A DNA stretch of 64,000 nt from Strongyloides papillosus (Eukaryota > Nematoda > Chromadorea > Rhabditida > Strongyloididae): the NCBI GenBank assembly GCA_005656395.1, contig SRSI01000077.1, forward strand, positions 248,001 to 312,000, read 5' to 3'. The notes below the pieces were generated by a model. That model was not told the DNA's origin. It searched no databases and worked only from the letters and a program-made list of their open reading frames with translations. Positions 23,396-35,000 of the stretch are shown here, one piece after another. The first letter of the stretch is position 1. The number at the start of each line of letters is the position of its first letter. The translations under genes were made by a program, and so were the position numbers.

Positions 23396-24901
23396 ATGAC
23401 TATAAATGAAATTAGTTTGGCTGTTTCTCTTTTGGGATTTAAATCAATTAAGGACCGAAGAGTTGAAGAAGCAGGAATTGCCTATGAAAGTAATGTTATT
23501 AGAGATAAATTGTGCCTTAAGAAATGTACTCTACCCGTATATCGACAATCTACGGATCAAGTAATAGATGATAGTGACGAGGTTGAAAACGATATTAATA
23601 AGATTTACGATGGTGATGATGAATCTTATCGTCAAATGATGTTAATGCTTGAACCAAATAATTGGAAGGATTTTGATCATTATAAAGTTTTAGGATTATC
23701 TACAATCCGTTGGAAGGCAACGTCGGGAGATATAAAAAATGCTTATCGTAAAAAAGTTCTACTTTACCATCCAGATAAAAGTAAAAAAGCAAATGGACTT
23801 TCAAAAAAACAATTAGAAATAATTTTCGGGTGTATTCAAAAAAGTTATGAGTTAATGGGAGATACAATTGAAAAAAGAAGATCCTATGATTCTGTGGATC
23901 CAGATTTTGATGATCATATACCTTCAGAAAAGAGTATAAATTCAGATAATATCTTTACTGTCCTTGGTGAAGTTTTTGATAGAAATGCTAGATTTTCAAA
24001 GAAACCAAATGTACCTAAATTAGGAGATATGAATTCTACTCGTGAAGATGTTGAAAGATTTTACGATTTTTGGTTACATTTTGAAAGCTGGAGGGAATTT
24101 TCTTATCTAGATGAGGAAGATAGTTCTAGAGGAGAAGATAGATATGAAAGACGGGAAATTGAAAGAGCAAATAAAGTTAAGCGTGATAAATTAAAAAAAG
24201 AAGATACAAAAAGAATTTCGACTTTGGTCGAAATAGCATATAATAAGGATCCACGTTTAGCTATTTTTAAAGAAGAGGATAAAAAGAAGAAACAGGAAGA
24301 AAAAGAACGCAGGAAGAAAGAAGCTGAAAAGAAACGTGAAGAACAACGTTTAAAGTTTGAAGCTGAATGTGCTGAATTTAAACGCCAGGAAGAAGAAAGA
24401 AAACGTAAAGAAGAGGAAGAGAACAAGAAGTTGGCTGCTGAAAAAGCCAAAAATGAAAAAGAGAGTTCAAGTTCATCGGCATGGACTTCAGAAGAAATTG
24501 AATTGTTGGTTAAAGCAACAAGATTAATGCCACCAGGTACTTCTGAAAGATGGAGGCAGGTAGCTGATTACATAAATACTCATAAAAAAGACAAATCAAT
24601 TATGCGCTCAACAAAAGATGTATTAAAATACATTAAAGAAAAATCAGTACAACCAACAGCAAAAAATTCACAAAATCTTGTTACGAAGGAGGAGACAAAC
24701 CAAACTGAAGCAAAGACGGATTCTGATGACTGGACCAATGAGCAGCAGAAGGCTTTAGAAACTGCGTTACGTACCTTTTCGGCAAAAGACGAAGATAGAT
24801 GGGACAAAATTGCAAATGCTGTTGGTACTAAAACAAAGAAAGAATGTATAAAGAGATACAAAGACTTAGTTAGTAAAATCAAAGCTAAGAAGGCTTCATA
24901 A
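23396..24901 (+). CDS. DNAJC2: Zuotin/MPP11-type ribosome-associated J-protein (DNAJC2)
   Basis: Single-exon 501-residue co-chaperone of the ribosome-associated complex that helps nascent chains fold and regulates Hsp70. Architecture: short N-terminal region, J domain (about 91-160) with the HPD tripeptide at 125-127, the zuotin homology region (DPDFDDHIPSE, RFYDFWLHFESWREFSY, RREIERANKVKRDKLKKED), then a long charged E/K helix for ribosome binding. Two SANT/Myb domains follow, at about 362-415 (AWTSEEIELLVKA...RW) and 443-495 (DWTNEQQKALETAL...RWDKIA). The tail is lysine-rich. Shorter than human (621) mainly in linkers. All hallmark parts are present. Confidence 0.96.
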   Translation: MTINEISLAVSLLGFKSIKDRRVEEAGIAYESNVIRDKLCLKKCTLPVYRQSTDQVIDDSDEVENDINKIYDGDDESYRQMMLMLEPNNWKDFDHYKVLGLSTIRWKATSGDIKNAYRKKVLLYHPDKSKKANGLSKKQLEIIFGCIQKSYELMGDTIEKRRSYDSVDPDFDDHIPSEKSINSDNIFTVLGEVFDRNARFSKKPNVPKLGDMNSTREDVERFYDFWLHFESWREFSYLDEEDSSRGEDRYERREIERANKVKRDKLKKEDTKRISTLVEIAYNKDPRLAIFKEEDKKKKQEEKERRKKEAEKKREEQRLKFEAECAEFKRQEEERKRKEEEENKKLAAEKAKNEKESSSSSAWTSEEIELLVKATRLMPPGTSERWRQVADYINTHKKDKSIMRSTKDVLKYIKEKSVQPTAKNSQNLVTKEETNQTEAKTDSDDWTNEQQKALETALRTFSAKDEDRWDKIANAVGTKTKKECIKRYKDLVSKIKAKKAS

Positions 24902-25431
24902 TAATTTCTCACCCTATAAAAAAGTAGTTCATTATTAGTTAGTAAATAAATTGTTATTGTAATTTATATTTTTTCCATGGAAATAATTTTTATTAAAATT
25001 ATTTGGTACATTTTTGTTTTGTAGAGCCATGTTTAGATTTAATCTTTACTAAATAAAAAACAATTATATGATAAAATGAAGTGTTTGAAATGATAATATG
25101 GTACTTTTACATCAATGATATGAAAAAAATTAGAATCTTTAAAGACTTTTGAAGTATAAATAACTTATAACGTATTTGTGTCATTTTGGTAGTACATACA
25201 TCAATCAAGTCAACTGCAATTTTAATTTTTTAACATTTGTGATTTTATGATAGATTTAAATGTACTAAATGATAATATAATAAACTTCTAGCGATAATAG
25301 GAAAACAGTTCGAAAAAGTATAAAAACTTTAATATGTAAAATAACTGATGTATTACTCTAATTAAATATTTTTTATTAAAAATACAAAAAGAAACTCTGC
25401 CAATATATATTCTGTGGTTTGTGTCCCGAAA
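24902..25431. other. Intergenic region after DNAJC2
   Basis: About 530 bp of AT-rich DNA including AATAAATTG-type polyadenylation-like signals soon after the DNAJC2 stop. Nothing else recognised. Confidence 0.5.
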
Positions 25432-25936
25432 ATGGATAATAATTTTTCATCACAGTTAGATAGAGACTTGAAGAGACTGGTGGGTACTATTAATGGACGT
25501 GATGGAGAGAAGTTGATAATATATTCTGACCGTTTGAGTTTCACAAGACCAGTGAATTTAAGAATTATTGTTTCTACCATTTTAAGGATAACTACAAACG
25601 TAATTTTGTGAACTTCAAGCATTAACTCATACCCAGATTTTTGAGAAAATCAGAAAAGATTGGAAAGTGAAGTCATCAGAAGCAGTAAAAAAACTGTAAA
25701 TAAGGTGATAACTATGCTTGCTAAATTTATTTGGCCAAAAAATGAAAAGAGAAAATGAACTGTCGGAGCAAATACTACGTGATGTCGAAACATATTCGCC
25801 TCCTGAGATATCGATTGAAAAGATCGATAACCAAAAAATAAAAAAAGTTCTGTCTAATTTTTTTATAATAAAACTAAAATTTAAGCACTATTTAAAACAC
25901 AAAAACATCCTAGTACTAGTAATTGTACTGAAATGA
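25432..25936 (+). CDS. Uncertain small multi-exon gene, no recognised family
   Basis: Reading with two short introns (25600-25636 and 25696-25749) joins three exons into about 137 residues, beginning MDNNFSSQLDRDLKRLVG and continuing IFEKIRKDWKVKSSEAVKK, ELSEQILRDVETYSPPE and ISIEKIDNQKIKK. The charged, heptad-like composition differs from translated spacer. Weak points: the second acceptor (GAAAAG) is poor, the first intron is only 37 bp, and the C-terminal 25 residues look like translated intron, so a further exon may exist. No homology is claimed; a decayed gene is possible. Confidence 0.3.
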
Positions 25937-26073
25937 AAAATTAAAATTTCTTTTCGCAAGCATATTTTATCTGTTTTAATGCCATAAAACTAGATTATGG
26001 GTAAAAAAGTGATTATTGAGAGTTTTTCAAAAAAAGATATTCCCAAGAACAAACAATTACTTAGGAATTCAAG

Positions 26074-26079
26074 AAAAAA
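26074..26079 (-). terminator. RNA polymerase III terminator of tRNA-Met
   Basis: A run of six T on the transcribed strand begins three bases after the discriminator base of the tRNA, the standard Pol III stop signal. Confidence 0.8.
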
Positions 26080-26081
26080 GA

Positions 26082-26154
26082 TGCCCCGTGTGAGGCTCGA
26101 ACTCACGACCTTCAGATTATGAGACTGACGCGCTGCCGACTGCGCCAACGAGGC
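26082..26154 (-). tRNA. tRNA-Met (CAT), elongator type
   Basis: Reads GCCTCGTTGGCGCAGTCGGC at the 5' end. The 7-bp acceptor stem (GCCTCGT with ACGGGGC, one T-G pair) closes the cloverleaf. The anticodon loop is CTCATAA with CAT at 26121-26119. GTGAGTTCGAGCCTCAC forms the T arm with its canonical GTTCGA loop. The B-box-like GGTTCGAGT and the A-box region match the usual positions. No intron and no encoded CCA, as expected in eukaryotes. The acceptor end (G1, not A1-U72) and the overall sequence point to elongator rather than initiator Met. Confidence 0.96.
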
Positions 26155-26774
26155 GTGGCCAGCTCCTCCCACTTCTCCTGAACTAGCGACATAATTTTCA
26201 ATATCCGAAATTTAACTATATTTCTGAATATTTATTTTTTTATTAATAAACATACTTAAAAATATTTCGTAGCATTTGAGAATTTGATTTTTTAGAAGCA
26301 TTTATTTTTTTGATAAAATTTGTAGTAAACTTTTTACTTTAATAAGCCATATTATCTAAAAAAACTAATTGATAAAACCATAAATTTTTAGTAACCAAAA
26401 TGACACAAATTTTATCCATATACTAATATAGAGAGAAAAAACGTTTTATACTACAAATTAAGAAAAAAATATATTCTGTGAATTTTTATTTTCTATTAAT
26501 TAGAGAAATCATTAAAAAAGTAGAACGGAAATCTTTTCTTTATAAAAATTTTTATTCATTGTAGAAAGCATACTTCTCTACTAAAATAATTACAGTAGTG
26601 AAAAAATAGGCATGCCTCGTATGGCCAGCAACTGCCTTCTAGATCATTAGATCAATAGCTTTTAATGGAAAAAAAACGGTCCACAATACTACAAGAAAGA
26701 TATTAAGAAGTGATAAAATGTTATGATACTTTAAAAATAATTATTTTTGATATTTTAATTAAAAGTGCCAAAAA

Positions 26775-28710
26775 TTATATTAACTTATAATTCCAAAAGT
26801 TTTCTGTCATCACTTCAACTTCCATTTTTGTTATATTAATATTTCTTTTTAAACATTCAAATATCTGTATTGCTGGTGTAACGTTCCCAAAACAAATAAC
26901 ACCAACAACAATGTCATTATCAAAAAAGTAAGTAATAAAATCTTTTGTTTCAAAAGAGCCTCTAGAAATTGTGTCATTATCAATATTTTCAATTGTATGA
27001 ACGTAAACAACTATCTCATCACCGACATGAAACCAAAAAAACGGTATTTCACTGTTTATATCAACTTTCTTATTTAATATATTCAAAGCACATATTTTTC
27101 CTTCAACCTGTGAATACTGCCATGAATTAACATAAACCTTATTGTTATATTTTTTAGAATTATTATATGAACAATCACCTATCGCATAAATATTAGGTAT
27201 ATTTGTTTTCATATTTTCATCAACTTCTATATAATGATTTGGTGTAATCTTCATTTTACTTCCTAACATAAATGAGGAGCATGCCATTTCACCATTTGAT
27301 GGTATAACCATATTACTAACAGCACAAATTCCATTGCTCAAAACTAAATGTTTAACTTTTCCCTCACCTTCAATACATCTTATGGGATTATTTAATCTCA
27401 CACTTACATCGCAAACATTCTCTAAATACTAAAAATATAATATTTTTATAGATACATAATGATTCTGTGAAAATTTACATTTATAAGTTCTTCATTAAAT
27501 TCTTTTCCCCCTTGCTTAAAAAGTGAATTTTCTTTACAATATATTGTAACTGTTTTAGCTGTTTTTATTAAAGTTGTTGATAATGTTATGGTATGTGGAG
27601 TACAATTATAAAATGATATATGCTTTTTTTTAGCATTCTCAAAAATTAACTTGCCATCATTTGGATTTTTAAAATATAAAACATTTCCAAGTGTTGAACC
27701 AGGAATGACAATTTGTTTTAATGCTGTTCCTGTAGCAATAACAAGGTTAGAGTATGTTAAACTTCTTCCATCATCACTATATACTACTTTATCTGTTACA
27801 TCAACTTTTGTAACTTTTGTATTTAAACGAATATCAATTCCATAATTTTCATAAAATGTTTTATCTCTTATCAATAAATTCTCATCATTTATATCTGGAT
27901 TTTTTGACAGTAAATATCTATAAATAGGTAATGTATTATCTTTGGTTAATATAATAATTTGATCTTTGTAACCATTTTGTCTTAATACTTCAGCGCAAGT
28001 TAATGCACTGATACCTGATCCTACAATTATTGTAGGATTGTTTATCAATTGAAATGTATATTTAACCATTGGCCGTTCTCTTCTATTCACTGTTAACATT
28101 TCTGGTTTAGTTATTATAAAAACTTTACCATTCTTAACTATTGTTTTGAAAGTATTTTGTGAATATATACCAGGATAGCCATCTAGGTATCCTGTACGAA
28201 TATCATAACAAGTACCATATGGAACACAATAAAGACGATATTTTAATAAAGCACCTACAAAAAATGTAATTTGTATTTCAATGAAATTTCCCTTCATTTA
28301 TTTACCTTGTATCAATGGTGAATTACAATTGGCACATTTTGATGCCAAAACATAAAAATTGTCTTTTTGCTTAATAACAATGACACTAATGTCTTTTTTA
28401 ATATCTATTTCTTTCATACTATTTAAAGGAAAGTACTGTAAACGTCTGAAGTATCGTAATAAAAAACTAACCTCTCATTTTTAATTTCTGCTTCATTTAA
28501 TAAAAAAATATATTGTGAATCATTCTCTTCGCTACTAACAGAATCATTTTCACTTTGATCCACATTTTCAATACCATCTTTTTTATTTCTTATTGAAATA
28601 CCTTCTTCAAAAATGACATCATCAGCAATCGTAGGTTTGCGTTTCTTCTCAACCAAATTGGTTGACTCATTTTGAATTGAAGTATAATTTACAATTAACT
28701 GTCTATACAT
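26775..28710 (-). CDS. AIFM3-like Rieske/pyridine nucleotide-disulphide oxidoreductase with degenerate redox motifs
   Basis: Four exons, about 28710-28540, 28435-28306, 28254-27479 and 27428-26775, encode about 576 residues with the AIFM3 order: acidic N-terminal region, Rieske-like domain (about 58-150), then FAD/NAD oxidoreductase. The Rieske fold is recognisable (SKCANC, YCVPYGTCYDIRTG, DGYPGI), but ligand histidines are replaced: C91-A-N93 instead of CxH and C110-V-P-Y113 instead of CxxH. The FAD dinucleotide loop VGSGISAL (178-185) and IYAIGDC (439-445) remain. The second dinucleotide motif, expected as GxGxxG near 317-322, reads YNCTPHT. The protein may therefore have lost 2Fe-2S binding and NAD(P)H use. 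Start supported by TTTTTTGTAG 15 bases upstream. The exon 1/2 junction is ambiguous: the chosen donor gives a good TTTACAG acceptor, but alternatives of 26-36 bp exist. Confidence 0.82.
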
Positions 28711-29049
28711 AATTTATAAAGTAAACTACAAAAAAACAAAGGATATTAATTTATAACAGAAATATAAAACTTTAAAATTAAAAATCATTTTGTTTATTGT
28801 GATGAAATTTAATCATATAACTATACTCAAAAAGTAGATATCTTGAAGTAATAAATGATATGAGAATATAAACAAAACTTAATTATTTGTAAAACAAATT
28901 TTTGTAACTTGATAATTAAAATAAACTAAAAATTTTTATCATATTGTATGGTGGAATTTTAAATGTGATATATTAAAAGTTTTAATTCCCTTAATATAAC
29001 TTTTTTTCTCACATTATTTTTATTATTTCTAACTATTTTAAATGAAATT
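28711..29049. other. Divergent promoter between the AIFM3-like gene and cubilin
   Basis: About 340 bp separate two oppositely oriented starts. AT-rich; apart from the trans-splice acceptor of the AIFM3-like gene no element is recognised. Confidence 0.55.
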
Positions 29050-32000
29050 ATGAGGAAAAAACGTGTGAATTATGGGGTTATATTAATATTTCTGGTATGT
29101 ATAATACCTGCTACTCAGGATCAGCTTAATGATATTAACGATATATTTGATGATGGTGAGAGAATGTAAGTATAATTTGAAACAAAGTTTAATCTTTAAT
29201 TTTCCAAAGTTTAAAAATTATTTAATAAATTTCAAATTTTATAGGTCGAGAATTATAATGGTCGATGGAAATATGGCATTTCATGCCGGTATATCGAAAA
29301 ATATATCATTTCATGTTTCTAGAGATTCTGGAATTTTCTTCCAAAATACAGACATAACAAGTTTACCTAACAAAGTATGTTTCCTTCAAAGTTAATTTTC
29401 ATTTTAAACTTTTCTCACACTTTTATACTTAATTAGCTTTTTTCATTATGTCCTAAAAATGGACCAGAAAATTTAGAATAGTATAAAACAACCAGGTATA
29501 TAAAATTTGAGAAATTAAATTTTTTATAAATAATTAACTAAAAAGACATCTTTTTTTTATTCTAAAATTAATAGACTTATTAAGTATTGATATAATATTA
29601 AAAAAACATAAAATATTAAAATAATCAGTTTGACGATTTGAGAGGAATAAAAAAATTTATTTAACTACATATTTAGAGTGAAATATATAATTTAACGGAG
29701 AAATGGAGGCAAACTCTTGATGCTGTATACCTTATTCGTCGTAGTGTTATTGCAAATCAGTTTTCAATGTCAAATATAAAGACAAAAATGATACGTCTTG
29801 ACGGTGCTATAAAAAATTTAACAATTACAACAGGAAATATGAGTTTATCTAATAATAATAAACAAAGGCAAATGAAGAGAATTGCGAGAATGTTATCAGT
29901 TTTTCAAACTAATTTACATGAATTGCTAAAAGTTTTGAAGACAGATCGTTGTACCGGTAATCCTTGTTTAAATGGTGGGCAATGTTTTAATACATATATT
30001 GGTTATCATTGTTTATGCCCTGAGACATGGACTGTATGTTTTTAATTACATTTTTGTTGATAAAAAAATATTTTTTAAGGGTGTTAATTGTGAAATTGAT
30101 GTTAATGAATGTATTATATATGAAGGAACTTCTAGAGGTTGCCAAAACGGAGGAAAATGTGTAAATAAAGAGAACGGATTTTATTGTGAATGTAAAGAAT
30201 CTTATCATGGTGAATTATGCCAAACAAAAAAATCATCATGTGATAACAGTATAGAGATATGCGGTGAACATGGACATTGTATTCCATTAAATGAACCTAA
30301 AATTCCTAATGGTCCTGAATATATGTGTTTATGTCCTTATGGTTATAAAAATCACAATGACACAAATAATCCTTATTGTGAAGATATTGATGAATGTCAA
30401 AATAACCCATGTTATCCCGGAGCTACATGTGTTAATTTACCTGGATCATTTAAATGTACAAATTGTCCTAAAGGTACTCAAGGAAACGGTATGATATGTT
30501 TAGATGTAGATGAATGTTTAGATGAAAGATTGAATGACTGTTCGAAAAATCCACTGGTTAAATGTATTAATACATATGGTAGTTATAGATGTGATGAATG
30601 TCCTGCAGGTTACATTGGTGACGGTTTTACATGTAAAAAAATAAGTAAATGTGATGAGAATCCTTGTCCAATAAATAGTACATGCACAGAGGTACCAGAA
30701 GCAAAAGACGGTTATATTTGTACATGTCCTAATGGAAAATCATTTGATAAAGGATTTACTACTACTTGTGATGAAATCTATTATGGTAATAAATGTTTTG
30801 ACGAAACTTGTGAAAATGGTGGTACTTGTTATTCTAATGGGTGGTACTCAACTTCATGTATATGTCCATTTGGATATGGTGGTAGTAGATGTCAATATAC
30901 TACATCATGTTTAGAACATAATTGTTACAATAGAGGTAAATGTATAACAGATGGTAGAGATGGTGTTTGTGAATGTTATCCAGGTTATTATGGATCAGAA
31001 TGCCAATTTGAAGATACATTTTTAGGATGTAATATTGAAATAGGAAATCAAACAGGATCAATGTCATTAGGACGTTTAATTTTTTGGGATGAACAAATTG
31101 GTATTGATCATTGTTCATGGAATATAAAAATCCCTGGTTCAAATAATGTTACAGTTGTAGAAATTAAAACATTTGCAGATAATGATTCAATATCAAATCA
31201 TGAGGATCAAAGATATGAATGTGACATTGAAAATTCAGCTATAATTATTAAAGATGGTGTAACAAAAAATGCTCCTATTGTGGCTAATTTTTGTAAAGAA
31301 CCTAATGGAACATTAGTTCCTGTTATTAGCCGTCAAATTATCCTTAGTGGAAGTCGTTTTAAAATTGAATTTACACCCTTATTAAAAAATACTTTGTCAG
31401 ATTTTCTTGTTAATTGGTTTACCATCCCAAAAAGGTGTGGTGGGGTATTAAAAAATTCATTTGGTGAGATTGATTTCAAACAAGATATCAATATGACACA
31501 TTGTGTTTGGTATATAGAAGTTAATACTGACCATCATATTGAAATAGAAATTGATAGAGTATCAATGATAACACAAAAAAGAGTTAATTGTACAGTAAAT
31601 AATTTACAGATTTATGATGGTAATCGTATTACAGGTGACCAAAAAATTAGTGAAGTTTGTAGTAATGAGAATGAAAAAATTTTAATATCGACTACAGGTC
31701 CATATGCAACAATTTATTGGTCTAATGATAATAAAAAAGATATTTATAATAAAGACGATTGTATTAGTGAAAAAGAATGTAATTTTGGCTTTAAATTATC
31801 CTACAAAATTATTGAATTACCCTCTGGTTGTGGTGGTGAAATACTACCAAATGAAAATGGCTTATTTGAAGGATTTATTCAATCACCAAATTATCCAAAT
31901 AATTATTTTAAAAATTTAGATTGTTTATGGATTCTAAATTCAACTGGATCACCATTATCATATCTATTGGATCATGTTATTAAACTTGATATTATTGATT

Positions 32001-35000
32001 TTGACATACCTGTAAAAAAAGATGATACTTTTTGTTCAGGAAATCATTTAAAAATAAGTTCTGGTTTAGATTATATCTATAGTAATTATTATTGCAACAA
32101 CTATAAACCAGCAAATTCATATGCCTATCCTGGTGAAGCAATATCAGTTAAATTCCATTCTGATTCAAATAATAATGGGAAAGGATTTTTGATAGCATAT
32201 AAATCAACTTGTGAAAAACACTTTTATGCTCAAAATGGTACTATACAATCTGTAAATTACCCAAATTCATCTCCCTATCCAATTAATTGTACATACATCA
32301 TTTACGGACCACCAACAAAAGGAATAAAAATTAAAGTTATTGATTTTAATCTAAAACAACCAATGAATATATGTTATGGAACACCACAAGTAATTGAATC
32401 AGTTCAAGATTATGTAAAATTTTCTGGTCCTCATTCTACAAATAAATTGTTCAATAAAAAACATATCTGTAAAAGGCATCCATTAATACCAGTTGATGGT
32501 GAACTAATAACATCAGCAACAAGACCGTTAACTATAAATTATGTTAGTTCAGGTTCTCCAGACAATAAAGGTTTCCATTTTGAGTATGAAATATTTGAAT
32601 TAGGTTGTGGTGGAGTTTTTGATGGTAATAATGGTACAATAACAAGCCCAAATTATCCAGATGGATATTTAGAAAATCTTTATTGTGTCTATAAAATATC
32701 AGTTGAGGAGGATAAACTTGTTAGATTAACATTTCAAACTTTCGATGTAGAAGCATCATCAAATGATAAAGATCATTGTGATAGTGATGTTGTGGCAGTG
32801 TATGAAGATTACACTACAGAAACAGAACATGGTATGTTAATAGGGGAATTTTGTGGTTCCATCTTACCACCATCAATAGTATCAAAAAAGAATAAATTAA
32901 CAATTGTCTTAAGAACTGATAGATCTGTTAAAGGTATTGGTTTTAAAGCAACATATGAAAGTATAACTAATGATGATAATTGTAATAAAGTTTTTACATC
33001 ACCATCAGGTGTAATAGAATATGATGGTAGTGAAAATGATAATTGGGTACAATGTGATTATTATATTAGATTACCAAGAAACAAAAGAATTTTAGTAAAG
33101 TTTAATAATTTTACAATACCATGTATTGATAGTACATTATTTGTAAGAAATGGTTTAGGTATTGATTCACCTGGATTTAAAGGATTATATGGTATGTCTG
33201 AGGTATGTTCTGGACATCCAATATCATCACTTCGTACACATTCGAATTTCTTTTTTATGAGATTAGTTACTAATATGCCTAGGAAAACAAAATTCTCAAT
33301 ATCATATGAACAGTTTAATGGTGGTTGTGGTGGTAAATTATCTGGTTTATCAGGAGCTATATCATCACCACATTTTCCAGAAAAAGATAAACATTCATAT
33401 GATTGTGAATGGCATATTATAGGATCATTAGGTAACCAAATTAAATTTAATATAGTTGCTATGGATGATTTATCAACACAAATTGATAATGGTACGAGTT
33501 ATTGTCATGGATATATGTCCAATAGTATAGATATTTATGAAGGTTATAGTAAGGGATATGAGAAACTAATGTCTTATTGCTATAAGTCAGATCAACTTAA
33601 CTCTGTTACAAGTGATGGAAATGATATGATTGTTAAATATCGACAAAATTACCACGGCACCAAAGATGGTGTTTATGGTTTTCTTGGTGAGTATTATACA
33701 AATTGTCAAGGTATATTATTAAGTGATCATCATGGTTATATACAAAATCCTGGATATGGTTTTGAGGTAAATGAGCACTTATCATGCAACTGGAGAATCG
33801 ATGTTGGTAAAGGAAATAGAATACGTGTAAAAATTATTGAATTTGAAGTTTATGAATTTTCAAATAATAGTAAAACTAATAAATGTAGTGATAATTGGCT
33901 TAAAATTGGTGATCACCAATTAAAGGTTATGGAAAATAGAGAAGATATTAATATAAATTCCACTTTTAATGATTTTTGTTCAGACACAAATATTATTAAC
34001 AATTTTGAGTCTGTTGGACAGATTCTTGATATCTCATACAATACTTATAATATGCCAAATAATAAATTTTGGATTTACTATGAAACTATTGGTTGTGGTG
34101 GTATAATAAATGAAAATAATACAATTATTATGATATCAAATACAACATTCCCAGAATTATTTTCAAATAATGATAGGATACCATTTGAATGTAGATGGAG
34201 AGTATCAGCTCCATTTAGATATAATGTTAAAGTTAATTTAGAAAAAATTTTAATTAATAGAGCTGAAGAGGAATTAGATAGTGATTGTATATATGGATTA
34301 TCATATTTCTCTGGACCAGATAATGCTACAGGAATGCCACAACGACAATATTGTAGCAAAAGTTTTGACAAAATTTATACATCACATTCAAATGAAATAT
34401 TTATTTTAATAAATGCAAAAAAAGGAACATATTCATTTGATAAGAAAGATAATATCATGTTTAAAGCATTGATAGAATTTATTCCATCAACATTTGATGA
34501 TGATTGTGGTGGTGAAGCACATCTTAAAGTTAATGAAGTTATCCCATTCCATACAATTAATTATCCTAAACCATATATTAAAGGAATTGATTGTAAATGG
34601 AGATTTACATCACCACCTGGATATTTTGTTGGATATAGATTGAAGACATTTAATGGTGGTCATATGGGCACTGTAAAATTACCATTTGCTAAAAAGTTTA
34701 ATAGATATAATTTAACTGAATGTTCAAATTCAAATTTACGAATATTTGGTTTTCTTTTTATTAAGATATATAATCATCTATCCAATGAGTATAATTCATT
34801 CTTAACAACATGTGGACAATCTGAAATTCAAAAACCAATATATTTAAATACTTTAAATAATGATAGTATTGTTGAATTCCGTGGAGCAAGTCTTGACTTA
34901 GCCTTAATATCTAATGAAAAAAATAATAAACCTGTTGGTTTATTAATGGAAGCTTTTACTGTATGTGGTGGCGAATTAGTAGCAACTAAAGAAAGAAAAA

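Larger units (their letters stand above)
25937..26774. other. Intergenic region holding the tRNA gene
   Basis: About 840 bp. It contains tRNA-Met and its terminator; the remainder, including a slightly GC-richer patch near 26610-26660, shows no gene. Confidence 0.55.

Noticed and set aside
24103..24912. Antisense frames within DNAJC2
   Set aside because: Serine/phenylalanine-rich shadows of the E/K-rich helix codons on the other strand.
28446..28471. 26-bp intron in the AIFM3-like gene
   Set aside because: Frame-compatible but too short for a working intron; a longer intron with a better TTTACAG acceptor also keeps frame and was preferred.
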